Source of the DNA: Pseudomonas mucidolens | Lineage (GTDB): Bacteria > Pseudomonadota > Gammaproteobacteria > Pseudomonadales > Pseudomonadaceae | Assembly: GCF_900106045.1 (NCBI RefSeq) | Contig: NZ_LT629802.1 | Span: 310,001 to 374,000, forward strand | DNA: 64,000 nt | Direction: 5' to 3' | Shown here: positions 42,092 through 51,554 of the stretch, piece by piece | Layout of the letters: every line of letters starts with the position of its first letter | Numbering within the stretch: position 1 is the first letter of the stretch | Notes under the pieces: model-generated | What the model was told of the DNA's origin: nothing | The model's input: only the letters and a program-made list of their open reading frames with translations | The model's database searches: none | Translations under genes and position numbers: made by a program

Positions 42092-43309
42092 ATGGCCGAC
42101 GTAAACAAGGTCGTTCTCGCGTATTCCGGCGGCCTGGACACTTCGGTGATCCTCAAGTGGCTGCAGGATACTTATAACTGTGAAGTGGTGACCTTCACCG
42201 CTGACCTGGGTCAGGGCGAAGAGGTCGAACCTGCACGTGCCAAGGCGCAAGCCATGGGCGTGAAGGAGATCTACATTGACGACCTGCGCGAAGAGTTCGT
42301 CCGCGATTTCGTTTTCCCGATGTTTCGCGCCAACACTGTCTACGAAGGCGAGTACCTGCTGGGTACCTCCATCGCACGTCCGCTGATCGCCAAGCGCCTG
42401 ATCGAAATCGCCAACGAAACCGGCGCCGACGCCATCTCCCACGGTGCCACCGGCAAGGGCAACGACCAGGTCCGTTTCGAATTGGGCGCCTATGCGCTGA
42501 AGCCGGGCGTGAAAGTGATTGCCCCTTGGCGTGAATGGGATCTGCTGTCCCGTGAGAAGCTGATGGATTACGCTGAAAAGCATGCCATCCCGATCGAGCG
42601 TCACGGCAAGAAAAAATCCCCGTACTCGATGGATGCCAACTTGCTGCACATCTCCTATGAAGGCGGCGTGCTGGAAGACACCTGGACCGAGCACGAAGAA
42701 GACATGTGGCGCTGGACCGTCTCTCCAGAGAACGCGCCTGACAAGCCGCAATATCTGGAGCTGACCTACCGTAACGGCGATATCGTCGCGTTGGACGGCG
42801 TCGAAATGAGCCCGGCTACCGTACTGGCGACGCTGAACCGTATCGGCGGCGAGCACGGCATCGGTCGTCTGGATATCGTCGAGAACCGTTACGTGGGCAT
42901 GAAGTCCCGTGGCTGCTACGAGACCCCGGGCGGAACCATCATGCTGCGCGCCCACCGCGCGATCGAGTCCATCACCCTGGACCGTGAAGTCGCTCACCTC
43001 AAAGACGAACTGATGCCTAAGTACGCCAGCCTGATCTACACCGGCTACTGGTGGAGCCCGGAGCGCCTGATGTTGCAGCAGATGATCGACGCCTCCCAGG
43101 CCCATGTGAACGGCGTTGTGCGCCTGAAACTGTACAAGGGCAATGTGATCGTCACCGGTCGCAAATCCGATGAGTCGCTGTTCGACGCCAATATTGCCAC
43201 CTTTGAAGAAGATGGCGGCGCTTACAATCAGGAAGATGCCGCAGGTTTCATCAAGCTCAATGCACTGCGCATGCGTATCGCGGCCAACAAAGGTCGTAAG
43301 TTGTTCTAA
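42092..43309 (+). CDS. argG: Argininosuccinate synthase
   Basis: A 405-residue type I enzyme. The ATP-binding P loop is [16 protein letters not shown]; other family segments are [17 protein letters not shown] and [14 protein letters not shown]. It joins citrulline and aspartate for arginine synthesis, the next step after ArgF encoded 8 kb away. A terminator follows at 43327. Confidence 0.96.
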   Translation: MADVNKVVLAYSGGLDTSVILKWLQDTYNCEVVTFTADLGQGEEVEPARAKAQAMGVKEIYIDDLREEFVRDFVFPMFRANTVYEGEYLLGTSIARPLIAKRLIEIANETGADAISHGATGKGNDQVRFELGAYALKPGVKVIAPWREWDLLSREKLMDYAEKHAIPIERHGKKKSPYSMDANLLHISYEGGVLEDTWTEHEEDMWRWTVSPENAPDKPQYLELTYRNGDIVALDGVEMSPATVLATLNRIGGEHGIGRLDIVENRYVGMKSRGCYETPGGTIMLRAHRAIESITLDREVAHLKDELMPKYASLIYTGYWWSPERLMLQQMIDASQAHVNGVVRLKLYKGNVIVTGRKSDESLFDANIATFEEDGGAYNQEDAAGFIKLNALRMRIAANKGRKLF

Positions 43310-43326
43310 GCTGTTTGAATGACCAT

Positions 43327-43360
43327 AAAAAGTGGTCCCTCTATCGAGGGGCCATTTTTT
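43327..43360 (+). terminator. Intrinsic terminator of argG
   Basis: AAAAAGTGGTCCCTC-TATC-GAGGGGCCATTTTTT, stem with one G-T, followed by six T. Confidence 0.85.
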
Positions 43361-43906
43361 ATGTCCGGAAAACCTGTAAGCGTTCAAGATGTTTATAGTT
43401 GTTTAAGATGCTGCCGAAGATTCGGCAGAAGTTGACCGCGTACGATATATCTATTTTTGCTGTGCTATTTTTAGTGTGGCAAGTACTTTCTCTTTGAGTT
43501 GCTATAAACGTCGAGAGTCCTGTAGGTTTTAACGTATTTTTTAGCCAAATTGCTGCTGGCGGCGAGATGTTTCTGGGAACTTTTCTCCAAGGGATTTTTC
43601 TGTGCGTGGATAACTGCAGGTTTAACTTTTGCAAGGGACATTTCCTGAAACCTGTGTGCGGCGCGTTTATATTGGCCGCAGAGTATGGCTATTTTCATTC
43701 GAAATATGTTTTCCGGCGGAAAGTTCTGAAAGCTCGAATGGAATATGACACATCCTTAGAGGCGTTTTTTTGTAGGGTGATTCCTATAGCTTTGTGGGGC
43801 CGGTCTCTGCTTGCTGTTACTTGGGGGGGAGTGCTATGCCAAGAGGGAAACGACTAGGCTATTGTGCGGGCTCTGAATAATTCGAACAGCGAAATTGGAC
43901 TTGCCC
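43361..43906. other. AT-rich 546-base region upstream of a LuxR-type regulator
   Basis: Clearly lower GC than the flanks, with T-rich runs such as GCTATTTTTAGTG and GATTTTTCTGTGCG. A 96-codon frame at 43567-43857 has no family resemblance, no good ribosome site and a composition like its surroundings, so I do not call it. It probably holds regulatory sequence for the response regulator, or foreign DNA. Confidence 0.5.
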
Positions 43907-44539
43907 ATGAATAAAGTGCTGATCGTGGATGATCATCCCGTCATTCGCCTTGCTGTACGGATGCTAATGGAGCGTCATGGATACGAGGTTGTTGCGGAGA
44001 CCGATAACGGTGTCGATGCATTGCAACTCGCTCGGGAGCACATGCCGGACATTGTCATTCTGGATATTGGAATTCCTAAACTCGATGGTCTGGAAGTTAT
44101 TTGCCGGCTATCGTCAACCAAACAGGTGCAACCGTTCAAAGTGCTGGTGCTGACGTCCCAGGCACCTGGCCACTTTTCCATGCGCTGCATGCAGGCGGGG
44201 GCGGCGGGCTACGTCTGCAAGCAACAGGACCTTACCGAGTTGCTGAGTGCGATAAAGGCCGTGTTGTCCGGTTACAGCTACTTCCCCAACCAGGCGCTCA
44301 ATTCGGTGCGGTCCACGCAGGGGAATGCCAGTGAAGCGGACATGGTCGAGCGGCTCTCGGGTCGGGAGATGATGGTATTACAGCAACTGGCACGCGGGAA
44401 AACCAACAAGGAGATTGCCGATGGCATGTTCCTTAGCAACAAAACCGTGAGTACCTACAAGACTCGCTTGCTGCTCAAGCTCAATGCTCGATCGCTGGTG
44501 GATTTGATAGAGCTCGCGCAGCGTAACGGGCTGGTATAA
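43907..44539 (+). CDS. LuxR/NarL-type response regulator
   Basis: A 210-residue regulator. Receiver: LIVDDHPVIRLAV with phosphoacceptor Asp in DIVILDIGIPKLDG and Lys in VCKQQDL. C-terminal HTH: LSGREMMVLQQLARGKTNKEIADGM then SNKTVSTYKTRLL. It belongs to the NarL/BvgA-type group. No cognate kinase is adjacent. The 546-base AT-rich region precedes it. Target genes are unknown. Confidence 0.88.
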   Translation: MNKVLIVDDHPVIRLAVRMLMERHGYEVVAETDNGVDALQLAREHMPDIVILDIGIPKLDGLEVICRLSSTKQVQPFKVLVLTSQAPGHFSMRCMQAGAAGYVCKQQDLTELLSAIKAVLSGYSYFPNQALNSVRSTQGNASEADMVERLSGREMMVLQQLARGKTNKEIADGMFLSNKTVSTYKTRLLLKLNARSLVDLIELAQRNGLV

Positions 44540-44578
44540 ACGTCAGGTGCAGTGTCGGGCGCCGTCGACGTCCGCACA

Positions 44579-44603
44579 GAAAAAGCCTCCCGGCGGAGGC
44601 TTC
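44579..44603 (+). terminator. Intrinsic terminator after the response regulator
   Basis: GAAAAAGCCTCC-CGGC-GGAGGCTTCT; it also faces the convergent PA3496-family gene. Confidence 0.75.
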
Positions 44604-44621
44604 TGGATGTGGCCCGCTGGA

Positions 44622-44810
44622 TTAAAGGTCGAAATCGTAATCGGCCAACTGTTTTTGCAAGCGTCGCTCTTCCAGAAGGTTGTCGATTGTGCGGCGTTTG
44701 CTCAAATTGGTCTTGGCCACTTCTATAGGTGCTTCAGTCGCCTCATCCGAGTCCGTGGCAACAAAGTCATCCTCTACATCCACATCCAGTTGTTCTTTGC
44801 CAGTGCTCAT
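44622..44810 (-). CDS. PA3496-family small protein
   Basis: A 62-residue acidic protein, MSTGKEQLDVDVEDDFVATD..., whose C-terminal half (NLSKRRTIDNLLEERRLQKQ LADYDFDL) is the conserved part of the PA3496 family, annotated elsewhere as a putative envelope integrity protein. The function is unknown. As in P. aeruginosa, it lies beside nth and the Rnf genes. Confidence 0.8.
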   Translation of the reverse strand: MSTGKEQLDVDVEDDFVATDSDEATEAPIEVAKTNLSKRRTIDNLLEERRLQKQLADYDFDL

Positions 44811-44917
44811 AAGGTTAACTCCAGGCTAAGACTGCCATTGGCGCTCCTTATATCGACAAACGTCGGCCGGGTAAAAAAGATTTTTTCAATCGACTGATCA
44901 ATAAAACCCTTGGTTGC

Positions 44918-45556
44918 TCAATCGTCGGACGTCTTTTCCTTGTATTCGCACAGATCTTCGATCCGGCAGCTGCCGCAGCGGGGCTTTCGAGCCTGGCATA
45001 CGTAGCGCCCATGCAGGATCAACCAGTGGTGGGAGTCAAGCAGGTAAGGTTTGGGTACAAACTTCATCAGCTGTTTTTCCACCTCCACCACATTTTTTCC
45101 AGGCGCTAGCCCGGTGCGGTTACTGACGCGGAAAATGTGCGTGTCCACCGCCATGGTCAATTGGCGAAACGCAGTATTGAGCACCACGTTGGCGGTCTTG
45201 CGACCTACTCCTGGCAGGGCCTCGAGTGCCTCACGGGTTTGCGGTACTTCGCCGTTGTGACGTTCCACCAGCAAGCGGCAGGTCTCGATGACGTTTTTTG
45301 CCTTGCTGTTGTACAGGCCAATGGTCTTGATGTAATGCGACAACCCTTCAACCCCAAGCGCATGGATCGCTGCCGGTGTATTGGCCACGGGGAACAATTT
45401 GGCGGTGGCCTTGTTGACGCCGACGTCTGTCGATTGTGCGGACAAAATCACTGCGATCAGTAGCTCGAACGCTGAGGAGTAAGCCAGTTCGGTTTTCGGT
45501 TCCGGGTTGTCTTCGTGCAGCCGACGGAAAATTTCCAGGCGTTTTGCGGCATTCAT
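44918..45556 (-). CDS. nth: Endonuclease III (DNA glycosylase/AP lyase)
   Basis: A 212-residue enzyme for oxidised pyrimidines. The HhH motif with catalytic Lys is LPGVGRKTANVVLN, the catalytic Asp is in AVDTHIFRV and the 4Fe-4S ligands are C-x6-C-x2-C-x5-C (CQARKPRCGSCRIEDLC). The ATG at 45556 (MNAAKRLEIF) is preferred; an upstream in-frame ATG adds seven residues. It is the last gene of the Rnf cluster on this strand. Confidence 0.94.
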   Translation of the reverse strand: MNAAKRLEIFRRLHEDNPEPKTELAYSSAFELLIAVILSAQSTDVGVNKATAKLFPVANTPAAIHALGVEGLSHYIKTIGLYNSKAKNVIETCRLLVERHNGEVPQTREALEALPGVGRKTANVVLNTAFRQLTMAVDTHIFRVSNRTGLAPGKNVVEVEKQLMKFVPKPYLLDSHHWLILHGRYVCQARKPRCGSCRIEDLCEYKEKTSDD

Positions 45557-45581
45557 GGCGCGAACGGTTCCTTGCAAGCGG

Positions 45582-46085
45582 TCAGTGGGGTTTTGAACGG
45601 TGGGCCCAGGCCTGCCATCCTGCGAGCAGCAGGCCGAGCAGGATAAACCCCCACGGGGCGAATGTGGCGAAGTGGCTATCGATCAGGATGCGTGACAGCG
45701 TCATTGCCCACAGCAGCAGACTGAATACGACAAACAGGCGAAACCGCAGCTTACCCTGGCCGGGTTGGAAGAACCCGCCTTGTTCGAGCAACACACATTG
45801 AACTCCGAGCAACAACAGATAAGCGCTCAGGCCTGCGGACATCTCCAGCACCAGGACCTGTATCGCCAAGTCGCCGCAACTGATCCAGGTCGCCGCCAGC
45901 AACACGCTTGCCACACCCAAACGGTGGCCACTGAGGTGATGACGAATCAGCTTCATGCTCACACTGTAGATCGTCACAATCACTGTCGAGACCATCCAGA
46001 AAACCAAGGCTTTCACCAAGGTGTCACTGACGCCAAGCACCGGTGGCAGTATCAACGCACCTGCCAGCCAGACGGACTTACTCAT
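45582..46085 (-). CDS. rnfE: Shortened RnfE-like membrane subunit
   Basis: A 167-residue membrane protein of the Rnf/Nqr A-E family with about five hydrophobic segments. It is shorter than typical RnfE (about 200-230). The N-terminal region that usually holds a conserved Cys (GLCPLLAV) reads ALILPPVLGVSDTLVKAL, without Cys; the second conserved Cys region is LLGVQCVLLEQGG, with Cys kept. The start overlaps the rnfG end by 8 nt. Its role in the reduced Rnf set is uncertain. Confidence 0.7.
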   Translation of the reverse strand: MSKSVWLAGALILPPVLGVSDTLVKALVFWMVSTVIVTIYSVSMKLIRHHLSGHRLGVASVLLAATWISCGDLAIQVLVLEMSAGLSAYLLLLGVQCVLLEQGGFFQPGQGKLRFRLFVVFSLLLWAMTLSRILIDSHFATFAPWGFILLGLLLAGWQAWAHRSKPH

Positions 46086-46689
46086 CGACAGGCCGCTCCA
46101 GCAAGTGCTGACGGTGCTCGTCAAAATAGCCTAGGGCGTCATGGATTGCGTTGAGCACGGCGCGCGAGGTGACAGTGGCGCCGGCCATTTGATCGAATTG
46201 CCCGCCGTCTTTTCTCAGGGCCCAGGCTGGCTCTTGCGGAGTGTTTGGCGACAGTCCCTTGAAGGCGGCAAGCCAGGGATGACCGGGCTCGGTAATGTGC
46301 CCGCCCAGACCAGGTGTTTCCGACTGCTTAAGGGTTTTTACCCCCAGTACTTTTCCATTGCCGGCGATTGCGATCAACAATTCAATACTGTCGTTGTAAC
46401 CGATGGTTTGTGAGTGCAGGACCACGGCACTTGGTTGCCCTGACAGCGTCGCGAGATAACCATTGAGCAGTCGACTGTGGTTCAGCGCTACGGGACTTGC
46501 GAGCAGCGGATGTGCCAATGGCTGAATGTCGTAGCCAGCCAGCGGCAAGAGATCCAGCAACGTACGGTTTTGCAGATCGCGTTGCTGGGCGGCGATGGGC
46601 TGGGTGGTCAGTTGTTGCAGGGCCACGGTCAGGCCAGCGCCGGCGATAGCCACCAGCATCACGATGATTATTTCTCGTGTGGGCTTCAT
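46078..46689 (-). CDS. rnfG: RnfG-like FMN subunit
   Basis: A 203-residue protein with one N-terminal membrane segment (IIIVMLVAIAGAGLTVAL) and an FMN-binding domain. The covalent FMN motif is AGATVTSRAV, with the conserved Thr. LKQSETPGLGGHI is another RnfG signature. It overlaps rnfD by 4 nt. Confidence 0.85.
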   Translation of the reverse strand: MKPTREIIIVMLVAIAGAGLTVALQQLTTQPIAAQQRDLQNRTLLDLLPLAGYDIQPLAHPLLASPVALNHSRLLNGYLATLSGQPSAVVLHSQTIGYNDSIELLIAIAGNGKVLGVKTLKQSETPGLGGHITEPGHPWLAAFKGLSPNTPQEPAWALRKDGGQFDQMAGATVTSRAVLNAIHDALGYFDEHRQHLLERPVDE

Positions 46690-47669
46690 CCATCCACCGC
46701 CTGTGGCTTGGGTTCTGCCAGGCGTTCAAGCGCGGGCACCGCCAGGTTCATCATCAATACCGCAAACGCTACGCCATCGGCGTAGCTGCCCCATGTGCGG
46801 ATCAGGTAGATGAGCAACCCCACGCCGATACCAAACAGCAAACGCGCACGTGGGTTTTTAGCTCCGGATACCGGCTCGGTAACAATAAAAAATGCCCCGA
46901 GCATGGTTGCGCCGGTCAGCAGATGAAACAGCGGGGCGCCATGGGAATCCGATCCTGAGCCGTTCCAGCACAGCAGGCTGATGACGAACAGGCTGGCGAG
47001 CATGCCCACCGGAGCGTGCCAACTGAAAACCCGTTGTTGAAGCAAAAAGACACCGCCAGCGAGAAACGCCAGATTGACCCATTCGCTGCTTTTGCCGGCG
47101 ATGTGGCCAAAAGCCGGGTTATTCGCAAACAGTTCGTCCATGGTCAGGCTTTTATTGATTCGCAACGTATCGAGGGCCGTGGCCTGGGACCAGGCATCAG
47201 GTGCGTCGCCCTGTATGCCCAATACCTGTTGCAGACTCGCCAACAGCTCCATGCCATGGGGAGCAGGCCAGTGCGTCATCGGTTGCGGGAAGAGCACTAG
47301 CATCAGTGCATAACCGAGCATGGCCGGGTTAAACGGATTCCGGTTGCCGCCATACAGGTGTTTTCCCAGCAACAATGCACTGGCGACCGCGGCCAAGCAT
47401 AACCACCACGGGCAGTAAGGTGGCAGGGCCAAGGCCAGCAAAGTTGCGCTGACCAGGCCGCTGAGATCACCGGACGGCAAACCCAGCTGGCGCCTGCGTA
47501 GACGACAAATGCTGGCTTCCACGATCCATGCGCAAGCGCCTGCCAGGATCAGATTGATCAACACGCCCCAACCGTAAAACCAGAACAGCACGAGCACCCC
47601 AGGACCTGTCGCCAGCAGCACTCGTTTCATTGCCTGTTGCTGATGGTCGAAGGTCTCAAGTGCTGACAT
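46686..47669 (-). CDS. rnfD: RnfD-like membrane subunit
   Basis: A 327-residue NqrB/RnfD-type protein with about eight hydrophobic segments. [18 protein letters not shown] and [20 protein letters not shown] are typical. [13 protein letters not shown] carries the S-x-A-T sequence where RnfD binds FMN covalently. It starts at 47669 and overlaps the rnfB end by 14 nt. Confidence 0.85.
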   Translation of the reverse strand: MSALETFDHQQQAMKRVLLATGPGVLVLFWFYGWGVLINLILAGACAWIVEASICRLRRRQLGLPSGDLSGLVSATLLALALPPYCPWWLCLAAVASALLLGKHLYGGNRNPFNPAMLGYALMLVLFPQPMTHWPAPHGMELLASLQQVLGIQGDAPDAWSQATALDTLRINKSLTMDELFANNPAFGHIAGKSSEWVNLAFLAGGVFLLQQRVFSWHAPVGMLASLFVISLLCWNGSGSDSHGAPLFHLLTGATMLGAFFIVTEPVSGAKNPRARLLFGIGVGLLIYLIRTWGSYADGVAFAVLMMNLAVPALERLAEPKPQAVDG

Positions 47670-48663
47670 GCTTATCCACCAGACGTTGAGCGTCATCGAG
47701 CCGCTGTCGGGCGACGGTCAACTCGGCCTCGCTGGTGCCCGGCTGACGCTGCAGTTTGCTCAGTTCGGCACGGTGCATCGCCAGCTGGATTTTTGCACGC
47801 TTGAGGTCGGGACCCTGATCCGCCGCGAGGGGCGGCACGACGGGGTTATTCGCTTCGAGCAACGCCAGCGCCTGCTCGGCAGCTTCAAACTGCTGCTGCA
47901 GATGAATCAACTGCGACTGCTGCTCAAAGGTCGGCGGATGGCCAAAGGCTTTCAGGGACCTATTGAGTTGGGCTCGGCTCATCGCGAGGGTGATCTTGGC
48001 CTTTTTTACCGCAGCGTCCATTTCTGCGGTTTTTTGTGCGCGGACGCGTTCAATCGCTGCCTGCAGCGGATTGCTCTGCACTTCTTCGCTGGGCGCGGCG
48101 CGCTGGGTGCGAGCCAGGCGTTCGGCAATCCGCAGCGCTTCTTCACGCTGCAGGCGCGCATTGCGCTGTTCGAAACGACGTCGGGCACGCTCGCGTTTGG
48201 TCGCGCGGGCTTGGTACTCCTGGGCGCTGGTTGCCAGGCCACCGACAATTGGCAGCGTCTTACCCGGTGACAGCGGGTGCATTTCAATGCAGTCCACCGG
48301 GCAAGGCGCGACACACAGGTCGCAACCGGTGCATTCATCAACGATCACCGTGTGCATCAGCTTGGCCGCGCCGAGGATGGCATCCACCGGGCAGGCCTGG
48401 ATGCACTTGGTGCAACCGATGCACTCGGCTTCACGAATAAACGCCACTTGCGCCGGCGCTTCGCCCCGTGAGGTATCCAGTTCCACTAGCGCCACGTTCA
48501 ACAGCTGTGCGAGGCCGGCGAGGGTCTCTTGACCGCCCGGTGGGCACTTGTTGATGGCTTCGCCTTGAGCGATCCCTTCAGCATAGGGTTTGCAGCCAGG
48601 ATGCCCACATTTGCCGCATTGGGTTTGTGGCAGCAAAGCGTCGATACGTTGAATCAGGCTCAT
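47656..48663 (-). CDS. rnfB: RnfB-like iron-sulphur subunit without membrane anchor
   Basis: A 335-residue protein. It starts [20 protein letters not shown], immediately at the first cluster motif, so the usual N-terminal membrane helix of RnfB (about 30 residues) is missing. The first 4Fe-4S motif is CGKCGHPGC...CPPGG; two ferredoxin-type clusters follow ([14 protein letters not shown] and [14 protein letters not shown]). The C-terminal ~190 residues are Ala/Lys/Gln-rich and coiled, with two similar segments ([18 protein letters not shown] and [18 protein letters not shown]) like the C-terminal tail of RnfC. It overlaps rnfA by 4 nt. Confidence 0.85.
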   Translation of the reverse strand: MSLIQRIDALLPQTQCGKCGHPGCKPYAEGIAQGEAINKCPPGGQETLAGLAQLLNVALVELDTSRGEAPAQVAFIREAECIGCTKCIQACPVDAILGAAKLMHTVIVDECTGCDLCVAPCPVDCIEMHPLSPGKTLPIVGGLATSAQEYQARATKRERARRRFEQRNARLQREEALRIAERLARTQRAAPSEEVQSNPLQAAIERVRAQKTAEMDAAVKKAKITLAMSRAQLNRSLKAFGHPPTFEQQSQLIHLQQQFEAAEQALALLEANNPVVPPLAADQGPDLKRAKIQLAMHRAELSKLQRQPGTSEAELTVARQRLDDAQRLVDKHVST

Positions 48664-49223
48664 GGTTTGATCATTGCGTTGAAACCCAGGAAAGCCACGC
48701 TCATCAACCCGGCACCGATCAGCTCCAGCGGCAGGCCTTTGAAGGGCTGGGGAATATCGTTGCCGGCGACACGTTGGCACAGATCGCTGAACAGACCGAG
48801 CGCCAGCCAGAAACCGAGACCGGTTCCCAGACTCAGGAGTGTCATGTCAACCAGGCCCTGATCGTCTCGAACACCGCTCAGCACTACCCCGAGTACACCG
48901 GCGTTGCCCAGTAGCAGCGGCCATAGTCCGTCGAACGGCAGCCTTGGTGCCCACCTCGACAGGGCGCGCAGCAAAGGTTGAATCAGCAACGCGGTCATCG
49001 CCAGCCACACAAACAGTCGCAGCGAAACCAGCGTAGACGGTAGCAGCAAATAGTGATGCAGCAGGTAGCCCGATACGCCGCTGAGTACCATCAGCAACAG
49101 GGTTGCGAGTCCCAGGGCATGCACCCGTCGACGCTCCAGAACCTGATCGCCGGGCAGCGGCATGCGCAGCACGAAGTGGCTGATCAGGGCGGCGCTGGCA
49201 AGAGGGACAAGCATATCGGTCAT
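48660..49223 (-). CDS. rnfA: RnfA-like membrane subunit lacking conserved cysteines
   Basis: A 187-residue membrane protein of the RnfA/E family with about six hydrophobic segments. Canonical RnfA has Cys in NNFVLxxxLGLCPFMG and NCAVLG; here the regions read [15 protein letters not shown] and [12 protein letters not shown], both without Cys. The only Cys is in DLCQRV. The membrane 2Fe-2S centre should be absent. First gene of the minus-strand cluster A-B-D-G-E-nth. Confidence 0.75.
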   Translation of the reverse strand: MTDMLVPLASAALISHFVLRMPLPGDQVLERRRVHALGLATLLLMVLSGVSGYLLHHYLLLPSTLVSLRLFVWLAMTALLIQPLLRALSRWAPRLPFDGLWPLLLGNAGVLGVVLSGVRDDQGLVDMTLLSLGTGLGFWLALGLFSDLCQRVAGNDIPQPFKGLPLELIGAGLMSVAFLGFNAMIKP

Positions 49224-49284
49224 GGTGGGGCCGGTTAAGCGAACAGGGCCTGATTATCCGGCAAGCACGGGGAGGGCACTAGCT

Positions 49285-49330
49285 GAAACCGCCCGATAGC
49301 GAGTCATCGTCGCGACTATCGGGCGGTTTC
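49285..49330 (-). terminator. Stem-loop after metG
   Basis: GAAACCGCCCGATAG and CTATCGGGCGGTTTC form a perfect 15-bp stem with a 16-nt loop, just after the metG stop. There is no strong T-run, so it may be a terminator or an mRNA-stabilising structure. Confidence 0.65.
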
Positions 49331-49334
49331 AGTG

Positions 49335-51386
49335 TTACTTGATGCGCTGGCCAGGCTTGGCGCCGCTGTCGGGGCTCAGCAGGTAGATTTCCTCACCGCC
49401 CGGGCCTGCGGCCATCACCATGCCTTCGGAGATGCCGAAGCGCATCTTCCGTGGCTTGAGGTTGGCAATCATCATGGTCAGACGGCCTTCCAGCTTGGCC
49501 GGATCGGGGTAGGCGCTCTTGATTCCGGAGAACACGTTGCGTTGCTCGTCACCGATGTCCAGGGTCAGGCGCAACAGTTTGTCAGCCCCTTCAACCGCTT
49601 CGGCCTTGAGGATCAGCGCGACGCGCAAGTCGACGGCGGCGAACGCGTCAAACTCGATTTCCGGGGACAGCGGGTCTTTGGTCAGTTCGCCATTGCCCGC
49701 GGGTGCTGCTTCACCGGTGTCGGTCTGGCTGGCGGCGAGGTCTTCTTTCGACGCGTCGGTCATGGCCTGGACTTTTACTGGATCAATGCGGGTCATCAGC
49801 GGTTTGAAGGCGTTGAGCTGATGGTTGCTCAACAGGCGGGCGTGGTCGTTCCAGGTCAACGGCGCGACATTCAGAAACGCCTCGGCATCGGCCGCCAGCA
49901 ACGGCAGGACCGGCTTGAGGAAAATCACCAGTTGGCGGAACAGGTTGATACCGGTGGCGCAAATCGCCTGGACTTCATCCTGCTTGCCTTCGAGTTTATT
50001 CAGCGACCACGGCGCCTTGTCGGCGATCCAGGCATTGGCGCGGTCGGCCAGGCCCATGATCTCGCGCATGGCGCGGGCAAAATCGCGGGCTTCATACGCC
50101 TCGGCGATGCTTGGCGCGGCAGCCAGGAAGGCCTCGGTCAGCTCTGGCGCGGCATTCACCGGGACCATGATGCCGGCGTTGCCCTTGTGGATAAAACCGG
50201 AGCAGCGGCTGGCGATATTGACGACTTTGCCGACCAGGTCGGAGTTGACCTTCTGTACGAAGTCTTCCAGGTTCAGGTCCAGGTCGTCGACCCCACGGCC
50301 CAGCTTGGAGGCGTAGTAATAACGCAGGTATTCCGGTGACAGGTGATCCAGGTAGGTGCGCGCCTTGATAAAGGTGCCACGGGATTTGGACATCTTCTGG
50401 CCGTTGACCGTCAGATAACCGTGCACGTTGATGCCGGTCGGTTTGCGGTAGCCCGAACCTTCGAGCATCGCAGGCCAGAACAGCGCGTGGAAGTTGACGA
50501 TGTCCTTGCCAATGAAGTGGTACAGCTCGGCCGTGGAATCCTTGCCCCAGAACGCGTCGAAATCCAGCTCCGGCGTGCGGGCGCAGAGGTTTTTGAAACT
50601 CGCCATGTAGCCAATCGGCGCGTCCAGCCATACGTAGAAATACTTGCCCGGTTCGTCGGGGATTTCGAAGCCGAAGTACGGCGCGTCCCGAGAAATGTCC
50701 CACTGTTGCAGGCCGGCGTCCAGCCACTCGGCGAGCTTGTTCGCCACCGCATCTTGCAGGGTGCCGCTGCGGGTCCAGGTCTGCAGCATCTGCTGGAAAT
50801 CCGGGAGCTTGAAGAAAAAGTGCTGGGAATCCTTGAGCACCGGAGTGGCGCCAGAGATGGCCGACTTCGGGTCCTTCAGGTCGGTAGGTGCATACGTCGC
50901 GCCGCATTTTTCGCAGTTATCGCCGTACTGGTCTGCCGTACCGCATTTCGGGCAGGTGCCCTTGATGAAACGGTCGGCCAGGAACATTTTCTTTTCCGGG
51001 TCGAAATACTGGGTGATCGAACGCGTGGCAATGTGCCCGGCGTCACGCAGCTTCAGGTAGATCTGGCTCGACAGCTCGCGGTTTTCTTCGGAGTGGGTCG
51101 AGTGGAAGTTGTCGAATTCGACCAGGAACTCGGCAAAGTCGGCGCTGTGTTCAGCCTGCACGTTGGCGATCAGTTGTTCCGGGGTGATGCCTTCCTTTTC
51201 GGCGCGCAACATGATGGCCGAACCATGGGCGTCGTCCGCGCAGACATAAATGCACTGATTGCCGCGATGCTTCTGGAAGCGCACCCACATATCGGTCTGG
51301 ATGTACTCAAGCATATGGCCAAGGTGGATCGAACCATTGGCATAGGGCAGGGCGCTGGTGACGAGGATCTTGCGTGGCTCGGACAT
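49335..51386 (-). CDS. metG: Methionyl-tRNA synthetase
   Basis: A 683-residue class I synthetase. The HIGH motif is [19 protein letters not shown] is in [12 protein letters not shown], and the zinc knuckle has [18 protein letters not shown]. The C-terminal OB-fold tRNA-binding domain ([18 protein letters not shown]) is present, as in dimeric MetRS. It is divergent from mrp. Confidence 0.96.
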   Translation of the reverse strand: MSEPRKILVTSALPYANGSIHLGHMLEYIQTDMWVRFQKHRGNQCIYVCADDAHGSAIMLRAEKEGITPEQLIANVQAEHSADFAEFLVEFDNFHSTHSEENRELSSQIYLKLRDAGHIATRSITQYFDPEKKMFLADRFIKGTCPKCGTADQYGDNCEKCGATYAPTDLKDPKSAISGATPVLKDSQHFFFKLPDFQQMLQTWTRSGTLQDAVANKLAEWLDAGLQQWDISRDAPYFGFEIPDEPGKYFYVWLDAPIGYMASFKNLCARTPELDFDAFWGKDSTAELYHFIGKDIVNFHALFWPAMLEGSGYRKPTGINVHGYLTVNGQKMSKSRGTFIKARTYLDHLSPEYLRYYYASKLGRGVDDLDLNLEDFVQKVNSDLVGKVVNIASRCSGFIHKGNAGIMVPVNAAPELTEAFLAAAPSIAEAYEARDFARAMREIMGLADRANAWIADKAPWSLNKLEGKQDEVQAICATGINLFRQLVIFLKPVLPLLAADAEAFLNVAPLTWNDHARLLSNHQLNAFKPLMTRIDPVKVQAMTDASKEDLAASQTDTGEAAPAGNGELTKDPLSPEIEFDAFAAVDLRVALILKAEAVEGADKLLRLTLDIGDEQRNVFSGIKSAYPDPAKLEGRLTMMIANLKPRKMRFGISEGMVMAAGPGGEEIYLLSPDSGAKPGQRIK

Positions 51387-51554
51387 GGGGCTCGGCTACT
51401 TGATGAAACGGAGGTCGGCCACTATAAAGCGCCGGGAAATATATTTCACCCCGTGCGGCTGTTTCAGCGTTTTCCAACGTCGTGAAACATGCCCTTCGCC
51501 GCGGGAACGGTTAGGATAGCCGCCTGTTTTAGTCTGTCTTTTCGGGAGTAGCCC

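Noticed and set aside
43567..43857. 96-codon frame in the AT-rich region
   Set aside because: No recognisable family, no good ribosome site, Cys/Phe-rich chance translation.
50343..51485. 380-codon plus-strand frame inside metG
   Set aside because: Shadow of metG; residues are typical reverse-complement translation (poor hydrophobic pattern, no motif).
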